DNA of 39,230 nucleotides from an uncultured Lachnospiraceae bacterium (GCA_902780465.1 CACZFV010000001.1:1-39230); one strand, 5' to 3'. Shown: positions 15,641 through 24,499, numbered from the stretch's first letter. Made by a program: numbers and translations. Notes: generated by a model not told the origin, from the sequence alone.

Positions 15641-16390
15641 TTACTGGGCGTCCAGATATTCGCTGGGACTGACTCCCGCCACCTTTTTGAAGGTGGTGGA
15701 GAAATACGCGATGTCCCGGTATCCTACCATTTCCGCCACCTCATAGACCTTGTAGCGGCAGGTCCGGAGCAGTTCCATCGCCTTTCTGATCCTGACCCTG
15801 GTGAGGAAGTTCAGAAGTGTCAGGTCTGTTTCTTTTTTAAAGGTATGGCTGAGATGGCCGTCGCTGATGCCCAGGGCTTCCGCCACGCTGCCGACGCTGA
15901 TGGACGGCTCGCTGTAATGCTCCTGGATATACTCCATGGCCATCCGCACATAACGGCTCTTGTCGCCGCGCTTCACCTCCGGGACCAGGTTCCCGCTCTC
16001 CTCTCCCTGCGGGTTCGCCTCCTGCCGGCGCTTCACGCGTCTTACCGCTTCCTCCAGCTCCCCGTCGTGAAAAGGCTTCAGCAGGAAATCCACCGCGCCG
16101 AGCCGCAGCGCAGTCTGGGCGTAGGCGAAGCTGTCATAGGCTGTGAGGATGATGACGTCCGTCATGTCCCCCTTTTCCCGCAGCTTCTGGAGCATGGTCA
16201 ACCCGTCCATCTTCGGCATCTTCAGATCCGTGACGATCAGCGTGGGGTTCAGACGCTCCGCCGCCTCCAGGCCTTCCTCTCCGTTTGCCGCCTCGCCAAC
16301 CACGATACAGTCGATGGACGGCCAGTCCACCGTCAGGACGATCCCCTTCCGGATCAGTTCCTCATCTTCCACCACCAGTACTTTATACAT
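15641..16390 (-). CDS. Response regulator with AraC-type output, YesN-like
   Basis: A 249-residue regulator. The receiver domain covers residues 1-120: VLVVEDEELIRKGIVLTVDW, phospho-acceptor D55 in LIVTDLKMPKMDG, and LLKPFHDGELEEAV. A short linker is followed by two AraC helix-turn-helices (YIQEHYSEPSISVGSVAEALG with ISDGHLSHTFKKETDL, and AEMVGYRDIAYFSTTFKK with VAGVSPSEYL). It is 17 bases downstream of its histidine kinase. The divergent ABC operon is the most likely target, and perhaps its own operon promoter, which has a poor -35. Confidence 0.93.
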   Translation of the reverse strand: MYKVLVVEDEELIRKGIVLTVDWPSIDCIVVGEAANGEEGLEAAERLNPTLIVTDLKMPKMDGLTMLQKLREKGDMTDVIILTAYDSFAYAQTALRLGAVDFLLKPFHDGELEEAVRRVKRRQEANPQGEESGNLVPEVKRGDKSRYVRMAMEYIQEHYSEPSISVGSVAEALGISDGHLSHTFKKETDLTLLNFLTRVRIRKAMELLRTCRYKVYEVAEMVGYRDIAYFSTTFKKVAGVSPSEYLDAQ

Positions 16391-16407
16391 GACGTTCTCC
16401 CTCTCTG

Positions 16408-18177
16408 TCAGGCTTCCTCCTGCTCAGCGCTGTTTCTCCGGTCAAGCGGCAGGATCGCGGACACCTCCGCGCCGCTTTTGCCGTCCTGCCGGTTTGCCAG
16501 CCGGACGCCGTATTCTTCCCCGTAATGCTTTTTCAGTATCGTATCCACATTGTAGAGCCCGAGGTGATGCTTTGCCGCCTCTCCTTCGGGACGATGGTAA
16601 GGACCTGTCATTTCTTCCGGAAGGCCGCTGCCGTTATCCGTCACGGTGATCCGTAAAAGTTCTTTCCCTCCGTCTCCCTCTGTCTGTTCCGCCCGGACAG
16701 TGATCTCTCCTCCCGCGCTGCTGTCCAGACCGTGGATCACAGCGTTTTCCGTCAGGGGCTGCAGCATCATCTTCGGTACAAGGCAGTCCATCAGCGGTTC
16801 CGGGATATCCACGGTAAATGTAAGTCCGCCGGACTGCCGGATCCTCTGGATCTCGATATAGCGCTCCAACGCCTTTGTCTCCCGGCGGAGTGTCACGAAT
16901 TCCTCCGGCGAGATGGCGAATCGGAGGATATCCGCCAGGTCAGTTGACATCACGGCTACCTCCGGCACCTGGTTGATCTTGGCGATCCACTTCATGGTGT
17001 CCAGAGTGTTTCCCAGAAAATGCGGATTCAGCTGTGCCTGCAGCATGCGGATCTGCGTTTCGTTCAATTCCTTCTGGTTCTGCATCAGCGTCTCCTGATT
17101 TTTCAGGAGCACAGCCTTGTTTTCCTGGAGCGCGTCCGTCATACGGTTAAAGCGCGCGGCAAGCTCTCCCAGTTCATCTTCCCCGGCCTTCACATGGACG
17201 TCCAGATGGTCCAGGGCCACCTCGCTCATAGCCCTCCGGAGCTGCCCCACCGGCCGGAATAGCTGAAGACTTAATCCCGTACTCAGAAAGATCGCTGCGA
17301 CGGCTCCCAGCGCCATGGTGACAAGGGTCACGCGGCGGAACAGGTTCATGGTGTCCCTGGTAAAGACCTCCGGCGTCCGGATCACCGCGATGAGTCCTGT
17401 GTCCGGATGCTGGGCCGCGCGGTACATAAATTCTTCGTCCAGATTCTCCAGCTGCTCCCCGGAGAGCATCGCCCCCCGGAGCTTTTCTCCTATTTCCTCC
17501 GCGATCGCCGGCTGAGTGCAGTACACCGGATGCCAGAACCGGTCCAGAAGCAGGAGCTCATTCCTGGCTCCGTATTTCCCCGCCAGCATGGAGCGCAGCT
17601 GCTCAAAACTTACATTCAGGACAAAGAACCCCGCCAGTTCGCCCCCCTCCCGGATCGGAGCCGCTCCCGTAAGAACGGGGCTCTCCTGGTCGTCCGGATC
17701 CTCCGTGGTGACGTACACAAGACTGTTCTCCTGTTCTGCCCGTTTTAACAGCCCCCAGTCCGTCTTCATCGAGACCGCTTTCGAGGAACCGGTGGTGGAA
17801 TACCGCCGGTTCCCGTCCCTGTCATACAGTTCAAAGGACGCAGCTGCCCTGCTCTGCTCTGTTGCCCGGAACAGCGCGTTGTTCACTGCGGTTCCCGTAA
17901 TGGACGGACCGGGATGCCCCAGGGCCCGCATCACCATCCTGTCGGAACACAAAGTTCCGGCTGCTTCCCGGAATCCGAGATGCATGGAATCCAGCACTTC
18001 CGTCACGATCTCCAGTTCTTCCTTCATCTCCTGCCGCACCCGGATGTGCTGCTGGGAACGGAACATCCGCCCTGTCATCCAGAGACTGACTGTCAGAGGG
18101 ATCAGGGCCGCCGCAAGAAATGCCGCCAGAAGGCGCAGCCGGAAAGATCTCCGGAATGCTCCGGATATTCCGCTCAT
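16408..18177 (-). CDS. Membrane sensor histidine kinase, YesM-like
   Basis: A 589-residue kinase. Transmembrane segment 1 is at residues 15-34 (LLAAFLAAALIPLTVSLWM). An extracytoplasmic sensor region of about 250 residues follows. Segment 2 (VTLVTMALGAVAAIFLSTGL) is near residue 285-305, then HAMP, a short coiled coil, and the His_kinase domain with LNPHFLGNTLDTMKW (phospho-acceptor H386). The usual Y after HFL is G. The ATPase has ENAVIHGLDSSAGG (N-box), DNGSGLPEEM and HLGLYNVDTIL (G-boxes). Its start overlaps the stop of the solute-binding lipoprotein as ATGA, so sensor and binding protein are made together. Confidence 0.93.
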   Translation of the reverse strand: MSGISGAFRRSFRLRLLAAFLAAALIPLTVSLWMTGRMFRSQQHIRVRQEMKEELEIVTEVLDSMHLGFREAAGTLCSDRMVMRALGHPGPSITGTAVNNALFRATEQSRAAASFELYDRDGNRRYSTTGSSKAVSMKTDWGLLKRAEQENSLVYVTTEDPDDQESPVLTGAAPIREGGELAGFFVLNVSFEQLRSMLAGKYGARNELLLLDRFWHPVYCTQPAIAEEIGEKLRGAMLSGEQLENLDEEFMYRAAQHPDTGLIAVIRTPEVFTRDTMNLFRRVTLVTMALGAVAAIFLSTGLSLQLFRPVGQLRRAMSEVALDHLDVHVKAGEDELGELAARFNRMTDALQENKAVLLKNQETLMQNQKELNETQIRMLQAQLNPHFLGNTLDTMKWIAKINQVPEVAVMSTDLADILRFAISPEEFVTLRRETKALERYIEIQRIRQSGGLTFTVDIPEPLMDCLVPKMMLQPLTENAVIHGLDSSAGGEITVRAEQTEGDGGKELLRITVTDNGSGLPEEMTGPYHRPEGEAAKHHLGLYNVDTILKKHYGEEYGVRLANRQDGKSGAEVSAILPLDRRNSAEQEEA

Positions 18178-19199
18178 TCACACGCCCCCTTTCCTAAGAG
18201 CCAGCCCTCCCATTTTTTCAGCAGTTCTTCCCGTTCGTCTCCGGCTTTCTTCACATCGTAGCTGATCAGCCGGAGATCCTGCAGCGGGGGAAGCTCCTCC
18301 GATGCAGCAAAGTTCTTTAATACGGACCTGCGGCAGTAGCGCTGTACGATCAGGTTCTGCACATCGTCAGTCAGCGTAAAATCCAGAAACAGCTTCGCGT
18401 TCCCGCTGTGGGGCGCGCCAGCTACCAGGGCGCTTCCGTCCGGAACAGCGCTGGTCCCTTCCTCCGGGTATACGATGGTCAGCGTCTGTCCGTCCTTGAT
18501 CTTTTTCAGTGCGGTCTCCTCCAGCGTAATGCCCGCCAGAGCCGCGCCGTTCCCTACAGCGTCCGGCACGTCTCCGGAACCGTCAAGCTGCTTTCCTTTC
18601 AGCTGGAGGGCAAACAGCTTCAGAGCCTTTTCTCCTTTCCCTTCTGCCTCCATCATGGTGACAAGGGCGGTGTAGGAGGAGCCGGAGCGGTTCGGATCCG
18701 CGAAGGCGATCCTGCCTCTGAAGGTAAGATCCTCCAGATCGGACCACCTCTTCAGTTCTTCCTCTTCCAGAAGCTTCGAGTTGTAGATCAGCACCAGGGG
18801 CAGAGCCGAAAAAGGCGTCCATAGATCTCCTTCCGCCTGAAACTGCGGGTCCAGCCTCTCCCATCCTTCCGCCCGGTAGGGTGTGAACAGATCAGAAAAG
18901 GACTGCAGGCTCTCCGCGCCGCCTCCGAACATGATGTCCGCTCTCGGATGATCCTGCTCCTCCCGGATCCTGTCCAGGAGCTCACTGGTCCCCCCCTCCG
19001 TCACCTCCGCCCAGATGCCGGTCCGGTCTTCAAATTCTTTTACGATGGGCCACCAGACTTCCCGCTTGTGAGAAGTGTAGATGCAGAGACGCTTCTCCTC
19101 CGGCGGGACGGAATACTCCGGTGTGGCAGCGGTCTCCGCAGGACCGCAGGAAACAAGCAGCAGAACGCACGCTGCCGCCATCCATCTCAGGAACCGCAT
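18174..19199 (-). CDS. Extracellular solute-binding lipoprotein of a three-component sensor
   Basis: A 341-residue type 2 periplasmic-binding-fold protein. The lipoprotein signal MRFLRWMAAACVLLLVSC puts the lipidated Cys at residue 18. The mature part begins EKRLCIYTSHKREVWWPIVKEFEDRTGIW. DIMFGGGAESLQSF, GRIAFADPNRSGSSYTAL and TIVYPEEGTSAVPDGSALVAGAPH follow. This pattern is typical of Fe(III)/phosphate-sugar (AfuA/FbpA-like) binding proteins. It is translationally coupled to the histidine kinase, as in PgtC-PgtB-PgtA-type systems where a binding protein tells the kinase that ligand is present. It has no permease in its own operon, so sensing rather than transport is inferred. Confidence 0.85.
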   Translation of the reverse strand: MRFLRWMAAACVLLLVSCGPAETAATPEYSVPPEEKRLCIYTSHKREVWWPIVKEFEDRTGIWAEVTEGGTSELLDRIREEQDHPRADIMFGGGAESLQSFSDLFTPYRAEGWERLDPQFQAEGDLWTPFSALPLVLIYNSKLLEEEELKRWSDLEDLTFRGRIAFADPNRSGSSYTALVTMMEAEGKGEKALKLFALQLKGKQLDGSGDVPDAVGNGAALAGITLEETALKKIKDGQTLTIVYPEEGTSAVPDGSALVAGAPHSGNAKLFLDFTLTDDVQNLIVQRYCRRSVLKNFAASEELPPLQDLRLISYDVKKAGDEREELLKKWEGWLLGKGACE

Positions 19200-19237
19200 T
19201 GCCTGTCCTCCTTTTTAAGCTGCTGCAATCTGTGACC

Positions 19238-19246
19238 ATTATAGCA
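19238..19246 (-). promoter_or_regulatory. Extended -10 promoter of the sensory operon
   Basis: On the minus strand TGCTATAAT (19246-19238) is a perfect extended -10 (TGnTATAAT). No recognisable -35 lies 16-18 bases upstream. The predicted start is near 19231, about 32 nt before the ATG at 19199, which follows AAGGAGG. The lack of a -35 is compatible with activator control. Confidence 0.6.
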
Positions 19247-19324
19247 CAGGGGCAGCTTCTTCTGCGCCGCCACTGCCCCGGCGGGCAAAAACAGGATTTT
19301 CAAAATTTAATCAGATTTGTCCAC

Positions 19325-19353
19325 TTTTCATTCACAAACCGTTCATTTACAAT
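19325..19353 (+). promoter_or_regulatory. Promoter of the ABC importer operon
   Basis: TTTTCA (19325-19330), a 17-base spacer and TACAAT (19348-19353), 4/6 and 5/6 matches. The start would be near 19360, leaving a leader of about 60 nt with AAAGGAGG before the ATG at 19422. The distance to the divergent sensory promoter is about 80 bases, room for shared response-regulator sites. No clear direct repeats for the regulator were identified by eye. Confidence 0.5.
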
Positions 19354-19421
19354 TAATAACATACAGGATTCTGACCAATATATTCTGTTTTTTCAGCATT
19401 TTCACCAAAGGAGGAATTGTT

Positions 19422-20858
19422 ATGAGAAAAGCTTTATCCGTTATTCTGTCAGCGGCCATGATCATGAGCCTTGCAGCCTGCGGCGGCGGAGGCGGCGCGA
19501 CCACCGCGGCTCCGGCAGCTCCGGCGGCTCCGGCAGCAGCTGAGACCACAGCTGCAGCTCCGGCAGCAGGCGGCGGCACAGAAGCCAAGAAGGTCGACGA
19601 AGCAAACATGAGCAGCGTCCAGAAGATCATCAAGGAAGCTGAAGGCATGACCCTTGAGGAGCTGGCAAAGAAGGCCATCGAAGAGTCCAACGGCAAGATG
19701 TTCTACGGCGTCGGCAACTCAAGCCGCGGCAAATCCGCTCTTCCGCTCTTCATCGAGTACCTGAAGACCATCGATCCCTCCTACAACATGGAGTTCGAGT
19801 GGCAGCAGCCGAAGAACAACAAGATCTTCGACCAGCTGAACGCAGACAACAAGAAGGAAGTCGGAACCTTCGCCATGACCCTGATTCAGGACGGCAACCA
19901 GATCCAGACCAAAATGGTCGACCCCGGCATCCTTGACACCTTCATTCCGAAGGACTGGGCGGAAGCCAACGGCACCACCCCGGACGCCTACACCGGATTC
20001 CTTCCGCTGCAGACCCTGAACAAGGTCTTCATGTACAACTGCACCGGCAGCAAGGCCTACACCAACTGCTGGGATTACGTAGCGGACGGCGCACACGGCC
20101 TGTTCATGGACGTTGACTCCGAGATCGTCGGCAAGAACTTCCTGTACATGCTGACCAGAGACGACTACGCTGCATGGATGAAGGAAGCTTTCGACGCTCT
20201 TCCGGACGACCAGAAGGCATACTTCCAGCCCACCATCAACGAGTGCAAGTCCGTCGCCGAGGAGTTCGGCCTTTCCGAGGACGCAGCATACTCTCTCGCA
20301 TGGATCAAGCTGTGGGTCGGCAGCTACAACGCTCAGACCGATGACGGCCCCATCTGCAACACCCTGGTCGATGCTTCCGCTACCGATCAGTTCGGTCTCC
20401 TTGTTTACTCCAAGCTCCGCTCCGTCGAGGAGTCCGCTACTGTTTCCGTCAACAACATCAAGGTCGCTGCCTATGAGGATGGCTACACCGGCATCGGCGG
20501 CTACGGCTACTGCCACTATCTGTTCGTCACCGACAACAGCCCGCTTCCGTGGACTGCCTGCGCATTCATCGCTTACATGACCTGCACCAAGGACGGCTTC
20601 TCCGCATGGGGCAAGGATATGGGCGGCTACTCCGCGAACCCGAAAGTCGCAGAGGAGAACGAGGCTGAGTACCACCACTCCATCGGCGGTATGGAAGAAG
20701 ACGGCACCACCGTGAAGTTCGCCGCAAAGAACGACCGCGGATATGACTGGTGGACCAACGAGGGCAAGCTGGTCCTCGAGGATCCGCAGTACTGCGCAGA
20801 CGCAGCCTTCGGCATCGGTTCCTGGATCGAGGTCCTGGACAAGTATGTTCCGCAGTAA
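19422..20858 (+). CDS. ABC transporter solute-binding lipoprotein
   Basis: A 478-residue binding protein with a lipoprotein signal ending SLAAC (Cys 20). Then comes a low-complexity Gly/Ala/Pro/Thr linker (about residues 21-55) that tethers the binding domain to the membrane. The folded part contains NGKMFYGVGNSSRGKSALPL, then KMVDPGILDTFIPKDWAEAN, and ends with GSWIEVLDKYVPQ. It is longer than usual iron-type binding proteins. The ligand cannot be read. Codons are strongly biased to C/G endings (GGC, ACC, AAG, TTC), more than in flanking genes, which suggests high expression. The ATG follows a strong AAAGGAGG. It is the first gene of the importer operon, facing the sensory set. Confidence 0.88.
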   Translation: MRKALSVILSAAMIMSLAACGGGGGATTAAPAAPAAPAAAETTAAAPAAGGGTEAKKVDEANMSSVQKIIKEAEGMTLEELAKKAIEESNGKMFYGVGNSSRGKSALPLFIEYLKTIDPSYNMEFEWQQPKNNKIFDQLNADNKKEVGTFAMTLIQDGNQIQTKMVDPGILDTFIPKDWAEANGTTPDAYTGFLPLQTLNKVFMYNCTGSKAYTNCWDYVADGAHGLFMDVDSEIVGKNFLYMLTRDDYAAWMKEAFDALPDDQKAYFQPTINECKSVAEEFGLSEDAAYSLAWIKLWVGSYNAQTDDGPICNTLVDASATDQFGLLVYSKLRSVEESATVSVNNIKVAAYEDGYTGIGGYGYCHYLFVTDNSPLPWTACAFIAYMTCTKDGFSAWGKDMGGYSANPKVAEENEAEYHHSIGGMEEDGTTVKFAAKNDRGYDWWTNEGKLVLEDPQYCADAAFGIGSWIEVLDKYVPQ

Positions 20859-20888
20859 TCACGGCCGCTGACCTGACAGCGTATACCC

Positions 20889-20967
20889 GCCTGCGGACTG
20901 ACAAGCAGGCACGTTATTGACAACCTTGCGCTCCGGCCGAGTAGAACTCCGTCCGGAGCGCTCTTTT
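20889..20967 (+). terminator. Two intergenic hairpins, the second terminator-like, between binding protein and permease
   Basis: GCCTGC (20889-20894) pairs with GCAGGC (20905-20910). A stronger 9-bp stem, GCGCTCCGG (20928-20936) with CCGGAGCGC (20953-20961), is followed by TCTTTT. As a partial terminator or 3'-end stabiliser it would let the binding protein be made in excess over the membrane parts. The U-run is short and interrupted, so read-through into the permease is expected. Confidence 0.6.
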
Positions 20968-20986
20968 AAGAAAACAGGAGCGCTTT

Positions 20987-22816
20987 ATGGCACAGACTTC
21001 TTCCGTTAAGGCGGACGCAGCTGCGATCCGCAGGAATAAGATCAGGACCTATTTCTCCAAGCCGCATAATGTGATCCTTGTTCTGATGGGTATCGTCCTC
21101 ACCTTCTCGACCTTCGCCCCGATCATCGCCATCGTCCAGGATACCTTCAAGATCCATCCCGGTACCATCGATGCGCATCTCACGGGACAGACTTCGGGCG
21201 ACACGCTGGTGAACTACATCGACCTCTTCACCTCCAAACTGGCGAAGACCAACCTGTGGACGCCTCTCATCAACACGGTATGGCTGGCAGTAGGGACCTG
21301 CATCGTCTCCATTCTCTTCGGCGGCATCATGGCTTTCCTGGTGACCCGCACGAACCTGGCATGGAAACAGTATCTGAGTTCCATCTTCATCTTCCCCTAC
21401 ATCATGCCCCAGTGGACACTGGCTGTCGTCTGGCAGCACATGTTCAACTCCAACGCCGTGACCGGCACCTCCAACGGTCTCCTGGCTTCCACCACCGGCA
21501 TCTGCATGCCGATCTGGTGGTGCAAAGGACTCTTCCCGTCGCTGCTGGTCCTGGGCATGCACTACGCTCCCTTCGCCTACATCCTGATCGGCGGCATCTT
21601 CCGCAACATGGACGCGAACCTGGAGGAGGCAGCCACCATTCTTGACACCCCGAAGTGGAAGATCATGACCCGCATCACCCTTCCCATGGTGAAGCCCGCC
21701 ATCCTTTCCACCATTCTTCTGGTCTTCGGCTCCGCCATGGGTTCCTACCCGGTCCCCCACTATCTCGGTCTGTCGACACTGTCCACCAAGTACGTGTCCA
21801 TGAACTCGAAGTACACCGGCGAAGCCTCCATCCTGGCGATCATCATGATGGTGTTCGGCGTGGCGATCATGCTCCTGAACCAGATCTCCCTCACCAGCCG
21901 CAAGAACTACACCACCGTCACCGGCAAGTCCGGCCAGATCTCCAAGATCAACATCGGGAAACACGGGCGCTACATCGTCGCCCTCATCCTGGTGGTGTTT
22001 ACCTTCTTTACTTCCATTTTCCCGATCGTCAGCTTTGCCTTTGAGACCTTCCTGCCGAACCCGGGCGACTACTCCTTCCTGTACACAGGAGATGTGTCGA
22101 ACCTGACCACCAAGTGGTGGATCACCTCGGAGAACGTCACCGAGAACGGCATGTACGGCCAGATGGGTATTCTCTACAACAACACTATCCGCACGGCCTT
22201 TGTGGGAACTCTGCTCGTCTCCGTGGCCTGCGCCCTGCTGGCCGGCACCATCGGCACCATGATCGGCTACGCGGTATCCAAGGACCGCCGGGGCAAGCTT
22301 GCGAACTACGTGAACGCAGTCGCTTTCCTGCCCTACCTGATGCCCTCCATCGCAGTCGGCGTCGCGTTCTTCCTGCTGTTCTCGAACAAGTACATCAACC
22401 TGTTCAACACCTACTGGCTGCTGATCATCGTCGGTACCATCAAGTACATCCCCTTCGCCTCCAGAGCTTCGCTGAACTCCATGCTGCAGCTCTCGGGCGA
22501 GATCGAGGAATCGGCCATCATCCTGAACATCCCCTGGATCCAGCGCATGACGCGCATCATCATCCCGATCCAGAAGTCTTCGATCATCAGCGGTTACCTG
22601 CTGCCCTTCATGACCTGCCTCCGCGAGCTGTCGCTGTTCATGCTTCTCTGCGTGCAGGGCTTCATCCTCAGTACGACGCTGGACTACTTCGATGAGATGG
22701 GTCTGTACGCTTTCTCAAGCGGTATCAACCTGATCCTGATCATCACCATCCTGATCTGCAACACTATCGTAAACAAAGTCACAGGCGCGAGCCTCGACAA
22801 AGGTATCGGAGGTTAA
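20987..22816 (+). CDS. ABC transporter permease with two fused membrane modules (FbpB-like)
   Basis: A 609-residue permease with about 12 transmembrane helices in two homologous halves. Each half has an EAA-type cytoplasmic loop for the ATPase: EEAATILDTPKWKIMTRITL near residue 213 and EIEESAIILNIPWIQRMTRI near residue 505. This double layout is typical of Fe(III)/sugar-phosphate (FbpB/AfuB) importers and differs from ordinary single-module permeases. The ATG follows ACAGGAG. It is followed by the ATPase after 2 bases. Long hydrophilic stretches between helices (e.g. TGDVSNLTTKWWITSENVTE) probably face outward. Substrate is unknown. Confidence 0.9.
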   Translation: MAQTSSVKADAAAIRRNKIRTYFSKPHNVILVLMGIVLTFSTFAPIIAIVQDTFKIHPGTIDAHLTGQTSGDTLVNYIDLFTSKLAKTNLWTPLINTVWLAVGTCIVSILFGGIMAFLVTRTNLAWKQYLSSIFIFPYIMPQWTLAVVWQHMFNSNAVTGTSNGLLASTTGICMPIWWCKGLFPSLLVLGMHYAPFAYILIGGIFRNMDANLEEAATILDTPKWKIMTRITLPMVKPAILSTILLVFGSAMGSYPVPHYLGLSTLSTKYVSMNSKYTGEASILAIIMMVFGVAIMLLNQISLTSRKNYTTVTGKSGQISKINIGKHGRYIVALILVVFTFFTSIFPIVSFAFETFLPNPGDYSFLYTGDVSNLTTKWWITSENVTENGMYGQMGILYNNTIRTAFVGTLLVSVACALLAGTIGTMIGYAVSKDRRGKLANYVNAVAFLPYLMPSIAVGVAFFLLFSNKYINLFNTYWLLIIVGTIKYIPFASRASLNSMLQLSGEIEESAIILNIPWIQRMTRIIIPIQKSSIISGYLLPFMTCLRELSLFMLLCVQGFILSTTLDYFDEMGLYAFSSGINLILIITILICNTIVNKVTGASLDKGIGG

Positions 22817-22818
22817 TT

Positions 22819-24459
22819 ATGCCGGAAATCAAACTGGAACATGTCGTAAAACGCTGGGGTAAATTCTACGGAACCGACGATGTCTCCATGGACATCGCGG
22901 ACAATGCCTTTATTACGCTTCTTGGTCCCTCCGGCTGCGGCAAGACCACCATCCTCCGCATGATCGCAGGCCTTGAAACACCCACCACCGGAAAGATCAC
23001 CATCGGCGACCGCGTGGTCTTCGACTCTGACGCGGGCATCAACATTCCCGCCAACAAGAGAAAAGTGGGCTTCCTTTTCCAGAACTATGCTCTGTGGCCC
23101 AACATGACGGTGCAGCAGAACATCTCCTTCGGTCTTTACAACGTGAAAGAGGTCATGCCGAAGGTGGACTTCGACGCAAAGACCACCGCGGACCTGGCGA
23201 GATGCCTGGAAAAGCCCGCGGACGTAAAAAAGATCGTGGAGGACTGCCGCGACAAGGATGGAAAGATCGACGAAAAGCGCGCGCTGATCAAGCTGATCGA
23301 CAGCTTCATCATCTCCATGCCCACCGCGAAGAAACTGTATGACTACCATCTCGAGAGCGGGAAGGATGTCTCCGCGGAAGCTGCGGCACTGAAGAAGAAA
23401 GTGGAAGACGCAGTGAAGAGCCAGGGCCTGAACGAAAAATTCGAGTTCGTGAAGGACGGCCAGGTGGTCAAGGAAGAGCGCAAGCTCTCCCCCGAAGAGA
23501 TCGACCTCGCGGTGCGCCGCGTGTCCCGTATCGTCAAGATCGGTATGTTCATGGACCGCTATCCCGCGGAGCTGTCCGGCGGCCAGCAGCAGCGTGTGGC
23601 TATTGCCCGTACGCTGGCCCCCGAACCCACAGTCCTCTTCATGGACGAGCCCCTCTCCAACCTGGATGCCAAGCTCCGTCTGGAGATGCGTTATGAGCTG
23701 CAGCGCCTCCATGTGGAGACCGGCTCCACCTTCGTCTACGTCACCCACGACCAGATGGAGGCAATGACTCTGGCAACGAAGATCTGCTTGGTGAACAACG
23801 GTGTCCTGCAGCAGTACGAAGTGCCGCTGAAGGTCTACAACGAGCCGGCCAACACCTTCGTCGCCGACTTCGTCGGCAACCCCTCCATCAACTTCATCGA
23901 AGCCGATGCTTCCTCCGACGATCCGAAGGCAGCCCAGGCGGCGGACGGCTCCATCGCACTGACGCTCCTCGGCGGCAGAAAGGCCATCTTCCACCCCGCG
24001 GAGAAGCTGGACCTTGCCGCCTGGTTCGACAAGCGCGAAGCCGACAAAGCAGCAGCTGCCGAGGCCCTGAAGCAGAAATCCCAGCAGCCGGGATATGTGG
24101 AAAAAGGCAACAAGGACGAAGCCTTCGCCTACCAGCTGTCCCGCGTCGTGGACGATGAGCTCTGGTCCTACGAGCCGGAAAAGATGACCAACAAGGATCT
24201 GCTGATCGGCGTCCGTCCCGAGTTCATCGACATCAAGTCCGGCAAGGGCCTGGAAGGCGAGATCTACGGCGTCATGCCCACCGGTATGGAGACCACTCTG
24301 AAGATCCGTGTCGGCGACTTCCTCCTGACCGGCGTCGTCTTCGGTTCCGACATCTTCAAGATCGGCACCAAGGTGAAGGTCGCCTTCAACTCCCCGAAGG
24401 TCATGCTCTTCGACCGGAAGTCCGGCAAGCGGATCTGCAGCGGCGAGCTGGAAGTGTAA
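22819..24459 (+). CDS. ABC transporter ATP-binding protein with a large insertion in the helical subdomain
   Basis: A 546-residue ATPase of the FbpC/PotA/MalK group; usual length is 350-380. Walker A GPSGCGKT is at 36-43, Q-loop FQNYALWP at 87-94, signature LSGGQQQ at 252-258, Walker B VLFMDEP at 272-278 and switch H310. The Q-loop to signature distance is about 160 residues instead of about 45-50. The extra, highly charged segment (about 110-238) includes KKIVEDCRDKDGKIDEKRA and VSAEAAALKKKVEDAVKSQG. A second lysine/alanine-rich stretch (about 365-460) extends the C-terminal regulatory region before GVRPEFIDI. All catalytic motifs are intact, so it should be active. It starts 2 bases after the permease. 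Codon bias is strong, as in the two genes before it. Confidence 0.93.
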   Translation: MPEIKLEHVVKRWGKFYGTDDVSMDIADNAFITLLGPSGCGKTTILRMIAGLETPTTGKITIGDRVVFDSDAGINIPANKRKVGFLFQNYALWPNMTVQQNISFGLYNVKEVMPKVDFDAKTTADLARCLEKPADVKKIVEDCRDKDGKIDEKRALIKLIDSFIISMPTAKKLYDYHLESGKDVSAEAAALKKKVEDAVKSQGLNEKFEFVKDGQVVKEERKLSPEEIDLAVRRVSRIVKIGMFMDRYPAELSGGQQQRVAIARTLAPEPTVLFMDEPLSNLDAKLRLEMRYELQRLHVETGSTFVYVTHDQMEAMTLATKICLVNNGVLQQYEVPLKVYNEPANTFVADFVGNPSINFIEADASSDDPKAAQAADGSIALTLLGGRKAIFHPAEKLDLAAWFDKREADKAAAAEALKQKSQQPGYVEKGNKDEAFAYQLSRVVDDELWSYEPEKMTNKDLLIGVRPEFIDIKSGKGLEGEIYGVMPTGMETTLKIRVGDFLLTGVVFGSDIFKIGTKVKVAFNSPKVMLFDRKSGKRICSGELEV

Positions 24460-24469
24460 AGAGCAGAAC

Positions 24470-24499
24470 TGCTTATAAAGAGTGGAAATGCTTATAAAG
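24470..24499 (+). repeat. Short direct repeat after the ABC operon
   Basis: The 11-mer TGCTTATAAAG occurs at 24470-24480 and again at 24489-24499, a 19-base period, directly after the ATPase stop. There is no known role. It may be a binding site or simple duplication. Confidence 0.5.

Noticed and set aside
20917..20922. TTGACA as the -35 of an internal promoter for the permease
   Set aside because: No -10-like hexamer lies 16-18 bases downstream; that position is inside the hairpin stem-loop.
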